A stretch of 64,000 bases of DNA from Kalmusia sp. IMI 367209. Its lineage: Eukaryota; Ascomycota; Dothideomycetes; Pleosporales; Didymosphaeriaceae. The stretch is taken from assembly GCA_027946365.1 (NCBI GenBank), contig JAPEUQ010000003.1:620001-684000 (forward strand). Direction: 5' to 3'. The translations under genes were made by a program, and so were the position numbers. Within the stretch, counting starts at the first letter, position 1. Each line of letters opens with the position of its first letter. A model generated the notes under the pieces. The model made no database searches. It was not told the DNA's origin and worked only from the letters and a program-made list of their open reading frames with translations. Below, in pieces: positions 44,724 to 55,029 of this stretch.

Positions 44724-45229
44724 TGTTTGCCAGATGTGGATCGTTGGACTAGGTTTATGCGATCTCCTAAGACCAAAATGAGGTCAAAATGCAAGCCTGA
44801 GAGCAAGATTTGTACCCTGTTCCAACTTCTTTTCTAGGAAAATTGGAATGCGTTAGAGGTGCAAAATTGAGAGGTGAACTGGAGGTTGGTTGTTCATGAA
44901 GGTACGGTAGTGAGGCGCAGCAGGAGGCTTAGCAGCTGCCTACGTTAGCGAACATCATCGACGAAGCTACCCAATCGAGCTCTACAATCACCAAAGGCAT
45001 AATTGTGTTTCTACCAAAAAAGAGAGATTGATTGTTGACATCTCAGCCAGATTCACTCATGTGAACATAATTGGTATAGAGGTCAAGATTCGGAGCTGAA
45101 CGTACAGACCTTCTATGCGTATCGAGCACTTAACAGCTTGTAATTCTATGATATAAACCGCAGGAAAACACCTCTATTTCTTACAACAATACGGCTGGTC
45201 TACGAGCTACGCAAGATACCTAAATCGAG
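44724..45229. other. Intergenic, no gene seen
   Basis: About 500 bases between the HET gene start and the F-box gene stop. No supported feature. Confidence 0.5.
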
Positions 45230-46855
45230 CTACTCGGTGCGCGAACTTGCCTCGACGATTTTACAGTCGATTCCCGTTTTTTTGATCAAGTCTCTTACAG
45301 CTTCGGTGTGTTGAGCGACCCATACACCAGCGCAGTCCTGTGCATCAATTTCGAACTCTCTCAATTCTGGTGTATAGTGCTTCCAGTTTGGCGTAAATGC
45401 CGCAACAAAAGATAGAAGCTTGTCAGCCCGGTATGTTGACGGCCTGAAAGGTGGCACAGGAGAGTCCTTGACTACTCGTCCAATCCCGCACTTCATCCTC
45501 AAAATCTGTAGGCTCGGAGGAAGAAGATCCATCAATGGTGAGCTGATTTCCTGTTCATCATACAGCAATTCCCATGGTTTCACAGCCAGCTCTTCCAGCT
45601 CCACGAACCCTTTCAGGCTTCCTAGACTTCCCTCGATCCATCGCAGCATATGTAGGTCTTTCTTCCTATCGTTGTAGAACGGTGTGACGCTCACATTCAA
45701 GGATTTGAGTGTTCCTTTTACGCTCTGCAGTGCAGTCGTGAGCGAGGACAAGGAGAATGGAGTTGCACCGAACCGCTGACGACCGAGGTCGAAGCAGTCG
45801 ATCCAGCAATCGTATGTTAAGTGCGTGAGGAGCGGTGTTCGTTCTAAAATCGCACCTAGAATAGAAGACCGAATGAGAGTCGCGTTCATAAGCAATCTCG
45901 TGATTGTCGTAATTAGCGTGGGTGTTATTTCTTCTCCTTTTTCTCCTTCAAACAAAAGCCGGCGGGGCGGCCTCAGAGGTTCAAGCACAAGTCCACCCGT
46001 ATCATTTGTATTTTCCAAATTCATCTCCAAGTTTTTGGGAAGCGGGAATCGACACATTGGATACGGACCGGTGGGTTGCTTTGTAAGCCTATCCACGCTG
46101 ATAGCCTGCAGCCCAGGCAGGTGCAAGAAGGCGAGAAAAGTGTGCAAATCAAACTCAAATTCAGCCAAGGAAGGCGTTTTCCATTCCCGTCTTTCTGAGC
46201 TGATAGTAATGTGCTTTAACCGCCTCCAGGCGTGGGATACTTGAGCAGACCCTGACTCAGATGATGGGGGTAACACTACTGCTGATGTTGGATAGATATC
46301 GTCCTGGAACGTAGCAGAGTACAAAAACCCGCCCCAGGCACTCGCATTTCCTACATCCCATTCGTATAAGGCTACACAGCTGTTGAGAATCTGTACGATC
46401 CTCTCGTCCGAAGACAGTCTGAGATTCGGATCCTCCCAACGCTTTTCAGTTCCTCCACCAGGTAAATCATGCCAACGGCACAGGTTGACGAGCAGTTCAA
46501 CGACTAGCATAGAATTCCACCTACTCTGTCCGTATTGATATCCTTCAACTGTAATGTTCGGCGTATATTTCGAAAGGTTCGGAATGTTGATGTGCATTTT
46601 CCGGACTAGAGAGTTGAGACTTGTGTTGGAAGATAGCGTGCGATGCAACAGCTCGATTCTAGATGGTGATGAGGATTCCAAAAGTCCGTTTGGTGGGCAC
46701 ATATTGTGCGAGAATGTCAGGTGATTGTAAAGGTATGGTAAAGATGCACGATGGATGCTTCTACAAGTGCGAGCCAAGGCAGCAACGTCAGAGGCATCCA
46801 GATCGAGCAGGATTAGATCTAGAAGCTCTGCAGGTAGCTTCGTGAGAGTAGCCAT
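45230..46855 (-). CDS. F-box protein with leucine-rich-type tail
   Basis: Single exon; from the ATG at 46855 it is 541 residues (an ATG at 46879 would add eight). The N terminus is a clear F-box: LTKLPAELLDLILLDLDASD then ALARTCRSIHRASLPYLYNH, expected to bind Skp1 and recruit targets to an SCF ubiquitin ligase. The long C-terminal part has irregular leucine-rich stretches (LHTFLAFLHLPGLQAISVDR, SLTTALQSVKGTLKSLNVSV, LGSLKGFVELEELAVKPWEL), the pattern of degenerate LRR substrate-binding tails in fungal F-box proteins. The substrate is unknown. It is intact, with no frameshift or intron. Next to the HET gene in the same orientation; I see no other link. Confidence 0.85.
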   Translation of the reverse strand: MATLTKLPAELLDLILLDLDASDVAALARTCRSIHRASLPYLYNHLTFSHNMCPPNGLLESSSPSRIELLHRTLSSNTSLNSLVRKMHINIPNLSKYTPNITVEGYQYGQSRWNSMLVVELLVNLCRWHDLPGGGTEKRWEDPNLRLSSDERIVQILNSCVALYEWDVGNASAWGGFLYSATFQDDIYPTSAVVLPPSSESGSAQVSHAWRRLKHITISSERREWKTPSLAEFEFDLHTFLAFLHLPGLQAISVDRLTKQPTGPYPMCRFPLPKNLEMNLENTNDTGGLVLEPLRPPRRLLFEGEKGEEITPTLITTITRLLMNATLIRSSILGAILERTPLLTHLTYDCWIDCFDLGRQRFGATPFSLSSLTTALQSVKGTLKSLNVSVTPFYNDRKKDLHMLRWIEGSLGSLKGFVELEELAVKPWELLYDEQEISSPLMDLLPPSLQILRMKCGIGRVVKDSPVPPFRPSTYRADKLLSFVAAFTPNWKHYTPELREFEIDAQDCAGVWVAQHTEAVRDLIKKTGIDCKIVEASSRTE

Positions 46856-47626
46856 AATATTGTCCCGGGTTGCCTCCATCGGATAGAAAATGATGTATGT
46901 GAGGATGTAGTGACAAGGTAGAACCGCTCAAATATTCAAACGCGAGGGTCGGCAACGATCCAATGGAAACGCCGATAATGGGACTTGACAACAACCTTCC
47001 TGCAAACAAGCACCTTGAATAATTTTTTTCGCGATGCACCAACTACAGTAGACGCGGAAAAGTGCAGACATGATCGAGCGAATTTCAAGTTTGTATTCGC
47101 AGACATAAATAGTTGAACAGTTAATGAGAAAAGTGATGGCACTAACTAACAAAGCTCTAAGAAGAGCAGCTTAGATGACACACAAGTCACCCTTCATGCT
47201 CAAGCTTATACGTACAAACATTATGTCGCGCAAAGCACTAGATTCCAGAGACATCCTGGTGAGCGGAAAAGTTCTATACAATCACACATACGATCATCAC
47301 TTACTGATCCCCGCGTTGAACCTAACCGTGCTTTCCCAATTCATCAAGACTCGGCCTATCACTCCTCGACAACAGTACCGTTTGCCCCCGGGAACAAACA
47401 AATAGACCTCCTGCCAGGCAAGTACGCGTCACGTGCGCCTCCCCATTTGCATAGTGGACATTGCTCCGGTCCCTCACTTTTGTCAGTCAAAAACAACAAC
47501 CACTCAGCGCACCCCCCTCTTCAATCACCAAACCTTCGAACCAACACAAATCAGACTCTTCAAGGTAAGTTTCCTATCCAACTGTTGACCCCATAACGCC
47601 CACCGACACCATCTGCCTAGTACACC
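46856..47626. other. Intergenic with a 5' UTR intron at its right end
   Basis: About 770 bases between divergent genes. It contains the leader intron described separately at 47565-47620. Nothing else supported. Confidence 0.5.
47565..47620 (+). other. Predicted 5' UTR intron
   Basis: 56 nt, AAG|gtaagt donor and ctgcctag acceptor, ending six bases before the ATG of the small membrane-protein gene. Confidence 0.65.
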
Positions 47627-47929
47627 ATGGGCCACAAACACTGCAAGCCCGGCGAGTACGAGCAGATGAGTCCCGACGGCGTCATGTACTGCAGCACCGA
47701 TCCGGACGCGCACAAGCACCCGCCGCGCGACATGCAGGACATCATCAAGTTCGGCGACAACTACGAGCATGTTCTCATCTGCATGGCCCTCTTCTTCATA
47801 TTGGGCGCGCTCATCACGTACTATGTGCGGCTCCGCCAGCTCGAGGAGAACATCCGCGCCGTGAAGCGGCAGGTGGAGGATCACGAGTATGGTATCAAAG
47901 TGGTCGGCGAGAACGGTGAGAAGGTATGA
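47627..47929 (+). CDS. Small single-helix membrane protein, unknown function
   Basis: Single coding exon of 100 residues. A hydrophilic N-terminal half has a His/Cys-rich start (MGHKHCKPGEYEQMSPDGVM, YCSTDPDAHKHPPRDMQD), one transmembrane segment follows (HVLICMALFFILGALITYYV), and the last third is a charged amphipathic helix likely to form a coiled coil (RLRQLEENIRAVKRQVEDHE) ending VVGENGEKV. The layout suggests a tail- or single-anchored protein of the ER or mitochondria. The name is not known to me. A spliced leader and good codon use support a real gene despite its size. The neighbour on the right, eIF2-gamma, is convergent. Confidence 0.72.
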   Translation: MGHKHCKPGEYEQMSPDGVMYCSTDPDAHKHPPRDMQDIIKFGDNYEHVLICMALFFILGALITYYVRLRQLEENIRAVKRQVEDHEYGIKVVGENGEKV

Positions 47930-48520
47930 GTTGGGGAACTGCGGAGACCGTGTCGCGACTGCTCGGTCGGGTGGAGAGATATTTTCGTGATGGTCTGGCA
48001 GATCAGTTGATCTACGCGGTTCGATATCCACGCTCGACGGCTCGTGCAGGCTCTGAGCCTTAGGCCATGGTAGGGTACGGTATGGATGATGTTCATTCCG
48101 TCCCTCATCGCGCCTGCGGTCACTTGAGGCAAGGCGGAAATATAGCAGTAACAAGCTTTTCCGTCCTATGGTAAAGATACACATGTCCCTCGTCCTCAAA
48201 TGCAGTGATCTTGTGGTTTACTAGTTTACCCAAGGAACGGAAGTGTAACGCACATTGGGTGAAAAGCCCTGAAATTAGAACTTTATTTCTATCGTCGACG
48301 GTGGTTTTCCAAAACCAGTGATCACGCCATGTATTTGTCTTCCTCGAGCCAGATGCCCGCCAGAAATGCTCAAAATGCTAACGTCGAGGGCCTGATACTC
48401 GGACCCATGATGACCTTCCCTCATCCCTCATCCCTTAAATCCATCTTTTGTTGCATGTACTCTGACATTGCCTTTTGGGTCGATATCCTCCACTTGCGTA
48501 TCTCGCGCTTAGTGTTTTTC
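47930..48520. other. Intergenic between convergent genes
   Basis: About 590 bases with 3' flanks of both genes; ORFs here are shadows. Confidence 0.5.
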
Positions 48521-50123
48521 TTAATCCTTGAGAGGCTCGAGAATGTTTCCACTGCCAGGATGTTAGCGATTATATATACTTAACTCAATGTGTGGACTTA
48601 CGCGACAATGTTTGCCCATCCGATGAGACGCCAGTGCTTCTCGATACGTCTCGACAATGCAACCTTTTCTCCAATCTCTGTGCATGCGGGGGAGGTAAGC
48701 GAGAGACGGGCGGCGTCAGCCCTCACGGCGATGACCTTGGCACCGGTAGCAGTAGATCCGATATTGACCATCAACACTTCGTTCTTGGCCAATTTCGCAA
48801 CCTTAGCTTGCTTGCCATCGGCAGTCTTGACACCGAGCAACCGTCGGAGCAAGAAGTAATTGACCTCGATCTCGGTGTAGATATTGGGGAGATGGCCGCG
48901 AAGACCTAAGACGAATCCGACTAAACGATCAGCACGGCAAAGTGTAGGGTCAACTCGAGTTCCAACACCTATATGCTGTTAGCTAAGACATTTCTGATCT
49001 AACGAATGTGACACATACCGATAAGACCACCGGGCACGGCAAACTTCAGGTCGTTATGTTCTGCGAAAAGCGAAACAACCCTGGAGAAGATGGGCTTGCA
49101 TTGAATCTTGCCGGCGCTGTCCTTCGACACAATACCAGGCCTGATCTCAATCTCGTCACCCAATTTCAGCACACCAGTCAGGATACTGCCACCAGCAACA
49201 CCTCCCTTCAGCTCGTCAATCTCTGCACCAGGCTTATTGACATCGAATGATCGAATGACGATCATGTGCGGCTTCGCGCTGAAGTCCCGTACCGGCACGG
49301 GAATCTTGGTGATGAGGTGTTCATTGATGGCGTCGATGTTAAACTTGAGCTGGGCGGATATGGGAATAATGGGTGAGCCGTCAGCGACTGTGCCTCGGAT
49401 AAATTTCAAGATAGAGTCGTAGTGTGCTGCGGCATTGTCCTCCCGCATCAGGTCGACCTTGTTCTGAAGAATGATGATGTGATTGAGCTTCATAATTTCG
49501 ATCGCGGCAAGATGCTCGCTAGTCTGGGGCTGTGGGCACGTTTCGTTTCCGGCGATGAGAAGCAGGGCGGCGTCCATGACTGCAGCTCCAGACAACATCG
49601 TGCTCATGAGAATATCGTGACCAGGGCAGTCTACGAACGAAACATGGCGCTTCAACCTGTACTTGCCCCCGCATCCTTCTCGCTCACATGGAGGGTCCAC
49701 TTCCTTCTCGCTCTTATACGACCGGTAGCAAGTTGGCCGCGGGCACTCAGGGTTGTCGCACTGGTAGATTTTCGCGTTCGCGTAACCAAGCTTGATGGTG
49801 ATGTTGCGCTCGAGCTCGTTCTTGAAACGCACAGTCTGCACTCCCGAGATAGCCTTCACCACTGTACTCTTTCCGTGAGCGACGTGACCGATGGTACCGA
49901 TGTTAATTGTGGCCTGGCGGGAGATGATCTCGGGCGACAACGGGTTGAGCGTCGAGAAGTCTATCGATGAGGGTTCAGGCTGCTCGGGGAGCTGTGGGCG
50001 CTCGATGGGCGGGAGGACGTCTCTCGATTTCTTGAGGGCGGACTTGGGTTTCGTCTCTTCTACCTCCTCGGCCTCGGACACGCTCTCGTCATCGCGGTGG
50101 TCGTGGTCGGACTCGGAATCCAT
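48521..50123 (-). CDS. GCD11: Translation initiation factor eIF2, gamma subunit
   Basis: GTP-binding core of eIF2, which brings Met-tRNAi to the 40S ribosome. Three exons (49020-50123, 48602-48969, 48521-48551) give 500 residues, close to the yeast 527. An acidic N-terminal tail ([20 protein letters not shown]) is followed by the G domain: G1 [17 protein letters not shown]3 [21 protein letters not shown]4 [10 protein letters not shown]5 ISAQLKFNI. The zinc-ribbon insert has C-x4-C and C-x4-C pairs ([21 protein letters not shown]). Domain II/III signatures [20 protein letters not shown] and [20 protein letters not shown] are complete. Intron 2 (50 nt) precedes a 31-nt last exon encoding [10 protein letters not shown], so the C terminus departs from the usual ...VTLKP-type end. 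The start at 50123 is the first ATG before the acidic tail. Confidence 0.96.
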
Positions 50124-51558
50124 GTTGGGCGGTTCGTGTGCGGCTTGTGACTGTGGAAGTTTTTTTTGGGAGAGTTGTTCTGGATGAGCCGGGTCACGAC
50201 TGTGGGGTGACTCGGAGGATAGCGAGAGTGAATGTTGCAAGTTTGCAATCAGGCGGGCGCTCGAAATGCCCACGCAAAGGCGAAAAAGCCCATGACTCAA
50301 TGCGGCCATTGGCGGGGTGTTTCGGCAGAAAGAATCGCCGCTTCCGAGCCGCCCCTTCTCAAAAAGTTCTGCGCGCGGCCGCAGCTTCTCTCCTTCATGA
50401 ACAACGCAAATTTATAACACTCACTTAAAAGCATTTTCGATTCGAGATACCCGCTGCCTACGGGCAGTGTGAGGTTCCATGAGAACGAAAACCGTCTGTG
50501 TAGTGGAGAGCAGACTCGGCTGATCTTGGGTGCGGTTTCTCTCTGCTTTCGAGCCGTGGGAGAGAGCGCAATGATTGGTCGTACATCCTCAACTTATGTC
50601 TCAACTTGGAGGTTACGAGACGGCCTCGTGTCTTCCGGAGTCCTTCGCAGCGTGCAGTTGCTGTCCGTCGATGGGGAGGTTCTGCAGCATCCTCCCAAGC
50701 AGCGTGATCTAAGCCGAGCTTCGGAGCAGCCGCAAAAACTACTCGGGTACTGTCTAGACATGCTTAAACCGTAGTCGAGTCTCAATCGCACATTTACGAA
50801 ATGGGAAATGTTTTCACAATCACAGACGCTCGGCTTCACGCTTTAAGATATCTGCTGTAGGTATACCTTCACTGCGAACTTGAGTAACATCGCGCAAGAC
50901 GAAGCCTCTATATAGTGACCGAGTTTATCGTACGTGCCGAAGTGACACACTGTTCCTAGGAGTTGCAGAGATCACACGCGAGCCATGGACTTCGTATTCA
51001 AGGGAACCCACTCGTATCCAGTTGCCGCCTTCCCAATCGGTTGTGCATGTGAATTGAGACATTTACAAGCGATAGGCAAATGGCGCAACCGACGGAGGCA
51101 AGAATAGGAGGGATGGCTGATCGGCTGTCACAACTTTTGCCGACTGTAGATTATAAACTCACCTCCGCCGTCTATACTCCGTCCTGCATCCTCCCCTACG
51201 TGCAGAATACACCTCAGTGACCACCGCCAACACGAACGGTTACGAATGTTCGTCCTCCGCTTCATGGAATCCGGCGCGGGCGCGTGGCGATTCAGTCCAA
51301 TCAGCGCGAGTCCAATGCCGTTACAAACTCCGATTTACGGTTCGTTCGCCGCGCTGAGCCGTCATGGTTGAACCCTAAAGGCAGGTCTTCACGAAGCAGC
51401 ACCCTAAGTACAGGTATAGGCTTCCAGCGGTCCACAAAGAAATTCTTAAAGGCTTGAATTCTTTCGTCGGTCAGCAGCGCTCTTTCCAACTTCAACTCTT
51501 CGCAAAGACGAATTACCCCACCACCCCGCACTACACTCCACAACACTGCATCACGACA
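50124..51558. other. 1.4 kb shared promoter of two divergent genes
   Basis: Lies between eIF2-gamma and ornithine aminotransferase. Contains no supported gene. Confidence 0.5.
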
Positions 51559-53183
51559 ATGGCTCCCGGTACCATTCAGAACGACGCCCAAGCTCCAGCC
51601 GGCAATGGCACGGCTCTGAAGCCTACCGCGCGCGCGTTCCACCCAACGGGCACGCCTGATCCGGCCAAGTACCACGCTGCATCGTCGGACGCTGCCATCG
51701 CTGCTGAGGCCAAGTTCGCAGCTCACAATTACCATCCATTGCCCATTGGTACGTTACATGTAATACACCCGTTATGCGTCGAGTTATCCTAAGATGCATC
51801 ATGCACACACTAGGAAGATTTCTTGGTTCTGGTCTGCGGCTACAAGGCTCCGTACACTAACGCATGGTAGTATTCTCGCGCGCAAGCGGCGTCTCGGTGT
51901 GGGATCCCGAAGGCAAGCATTATCTTGACTTTCTCTCCGCATACAGCGCTGTAAACCAGGGCCATTGCCATCCCGAGCTTGTCAAAGCCTTGACGGAGCA
52001 GGCCTCGAGGTTGACCCTCAGCAGTCGCGCCTTCTACAACGATGTCTTCCCGCGCTTCGCAGAGTTCGTCACGCAGACCTTCGGCTTCGATATGGTGCTG
52101 CCAATGAACACGGGTGCTGAGGCCGTGGAGACCGCTGTGAAGATTGCGCGCAAATGGGGATACAAAGTGAAGGGAATACCGCAGAATGAGGCGTTGGTCT
52201 TCTCGGTAACAGAGAATTTTCACGGACGAACATTCGCTGCCATTTCCATGTCGAACGACCCTGAGTCACGAGACAACTATGGACCATATCTTCCCAATAT
52301 CGGTAGCTTCAACCCTTCTACGGGAAATCCGATCAGGTACAACAACGTCGACGACGTGCGGGAAGTTCTCGAGACGCATGGCAAGAACACGGCTGCGTTT
52401 CTCGTAGAGCCCATTCAGGGAGAAGCGGGTATCGTAGTACCGGACGACAACTATCTGCGAGAAGTTAAGGCACTCTGCGAGAAGCACAATGTGCTTTTGA
52501 TCTGCGACGAGATCCAGACTGGTATTGCGCGAACCGGCAAGATGCTGTGTCACGAGTGGAGCGGAATCAAGCCAGATCTCGTTTTGCTAGGCAAAGCTAT
52601 CTCTGGCGGTATGTACCCGGTGTCGTGTGTGCTGGGCTCGAAAGAGGCTATGCTCACAATCGAACCTGGCACCCACGGTTCGACCTACGGCGGCAATCCT
52701 CTGGGCTCTGCTGTCGCGATCCGGGCTCTCGAGCTTATCCAGGAAGAGAACATGGTCGAGCGTGCTGAGACACTAGGCAAACGGTTCCGAGACGGATTGA
52801 AGAACCTGAACAACCCCATGATCACGACTATCCGTGGCAAAGGTCTATTGAATGCGATTGTCATCGACGAAGAGAAGACGAACGGACATAGCGCATGGGA
52901 CTTGTGCATGCTCTTCAAAGAGAAGGGACTTTTGGTAGGAAGAGCCCTCAAGATCGCACATGTGCAAACCTTGCAAGATACTAACACTAGAGGACAGGCC
53001 AAACCTACTCACCAGAACATCATTCGTCTAGCTCCACCGCTCGTTATTACAGAGCAGGAGATCGACTCTGCACTTGCGATTATCAAGGAGGCGATGGAGG
53101 AGCTGCCGAACCTGAAGGGTAAGAGGGAGGAGGAGGTTCTTCCTGCTGGCGAGAAGAACGTGCATATTGGCGTCGACAACTGA
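51559..53183 (+). CDS. CAR2: Ornithine aminotransferase (class III PLP enzyme)
   Basis: Transfers the delta-amino group of ornithine to 2-oxoglutarate, giving glutamate semialdehyde and glutamate; it links arginine breakdown to proline and glutamate. Two exons (51559-51748, 51871-53183, 122-nt intron) encode 500 residues, longer than the 424-440 usual because of about 40 extra N-terminal and 20 C-terminal residues. Signatures: [101 protein letters not shown], and the PLP-binding Lys in [14 protein letters not shown], then [11 protein letters not shown]. The N terminus is Ala/Pro/Thr-rich and not a clear mitochondrial presequence, so a cytosolic location as in yeast is likely. Expected to be induced by arginine; no regulatory element was identified. 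Confidence 0.97.
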
Positions 53184-55029
53184 GCGCCTTCAGCGCTGCT
53201 GATCTTCTTCGTAACAGCTGGTGTTTCGTCCGGAACTAGGCCAAAAGAGCGAGGCGTGAAAGGGCCATTCATGGTGATTTTATACCCAATAGTATACCCA
53301 CATGGAAATGCAGGCAAGACGACCATCTTACGCCGCATTTTTCTAATCTTGCAACTTCTGGTCTTGGTAGACTTTAGCTGCGCAATGGACATGTGAAACA
53401 CTGTCTCATGCAACTTATCGTGATTGGAAGCTCCATCGCTGTGGAGATTGATCTATAGGTTCTGATTGGTTGTGCGTCAGAAAAGTGCTGACAAAGTGAA
53501 TGTATGCTGTTCCGCGCGACGTCCGAGAAGCTGTCGCCATGCCAGGGCATGATAGAGTGATCGGTCTTCGAGAGCTTGGGGGTCGTATTAGAAGAGTCCA
53601 GAGCCGTATTCGATATATGACAGCTGCCTGCCGTGTACTTCGTCTGTATTCCACCCTTACACCTTCCTGCCTCCAAGCGCAAACCTTCGATGGCCTGATC
53701 CCACCCAAATTCGCAAGCTAAGGTTACTTGCAACGATGAACGATTATGACTCAGGATATTTGCGCATGTACGCAGGGTAGCTGCATTCACGCGATACGAC
53801 GATCTAGGATTCATCTTCCAGGCAGCAACTCATCTCGAGTCTGATGGTTGCCTGTTGGTTGAGCTACCGTCTCGGACACCATGTTCGGGGAAACACACTG
53901 GTGCGGGCCGCTGTCGTCTCCGACATCGTCGTATAGCGCGCATCGCTCTCGGATTCGCTTCACATACAGCTGTCCTGGGCAGAATACGAACGGGCCTATC
54001 AAGAGTAACACTGATTATCCCTTCACAGAGGACGCAACAGAGCAGACAGGCCGCAAGAGAATTAGTGAGGGATAACCTTGAGATTGAATGCGCGAAAACG
54101 CGGTAATGAATCCCGATTCCTACGGCGATCTTGTCACACCGACAACATTCGATCACAAATCCATCCTCCAGGACGGCGCAACGCTAGCCAGTTCTGACGT
54201 GCCGTTGGGTGAGAACAGCATCTTAGCAGCATCTCGAGAGTCGGTGAGCTACCCGGCATCAAATGCGGACATACGCGTCAGCGCTTTCCACAGCACTTGC
54301 AGCAGCAATGGCAGGCAACAGTGCTGCACAATCCTCTGTACGTTGTCGGGCCTTTCGGGCTCGGAGGCGGGGAGAGAGAAGGCAAGCTTTGCGACCCGCG
54401 CGCTAGCAAGCGATCATTCGGTTCCTAACGCCTGTCGTTCCAAATGCCATGCGACTGCAGATGCTGTGACTCCCACGGTTCATAGATCACCCACAGGACA
54501 TCGTTTGGCTCGGTCAACAGCCGAATCCCGTCTGTACATCCAAGTAGCGCTTATCAATCCACGCCTGCAAGCTTTCGTCCGTTTGGAGGACTCAGTGGGT
54601 CACGCATCGCTTGCAGCATTTTTCGGAAATCGGGGCAAAACATGCGCCGACGCATATTCGCAGACGTAAAACATAAAACATTCTTTGCGGGTGCAGCTGA
54701 GCAAGCCACATCAGGGTGCCGCTGATTGGCGAGGGACTATCTCCGTTGAAGCCGTCGTTTAGCTCGCTCTGTTGACCTCACCATTCGGGGAGGCTCCGAG
54801 GTATATGAATCTCGCTTCCCCGGTACCTACGAATATGACAAGTCCCGAGTCCTGCCTGGTCCTCATGGCGCCCTTTTCTCGTATTCTGACTGCCTGACAA
54901 TCGTCCCTTCTAATTCGATAAATATCTAGCACACCGGTCCACGAACGAACTGCTTGGCTTTATCCGTCCCGACCTGCTTTTGTTTTGGCACAGCGCAAGC
55001 CGCGCTGGAGGAGCCGTCCACAGCGCGCC
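53184..55029. other. 1.8 kb intergenic, no gene seen
   Basis: Between ornithine aminotransferase and the ABC transporter. The largest ORF (plus 54088-54669, 193 codons) is Ser/Ala-rich, without motif or splice support, and is not called. It presumably contains the long transporter promoter. Confidence 0.5.

Noticed and set aside
54088..54669. 193-codon plus-strand ORF
   Set aside because: Ser/Ala-rich with no domain or splice signal; an intergenic chance frame.
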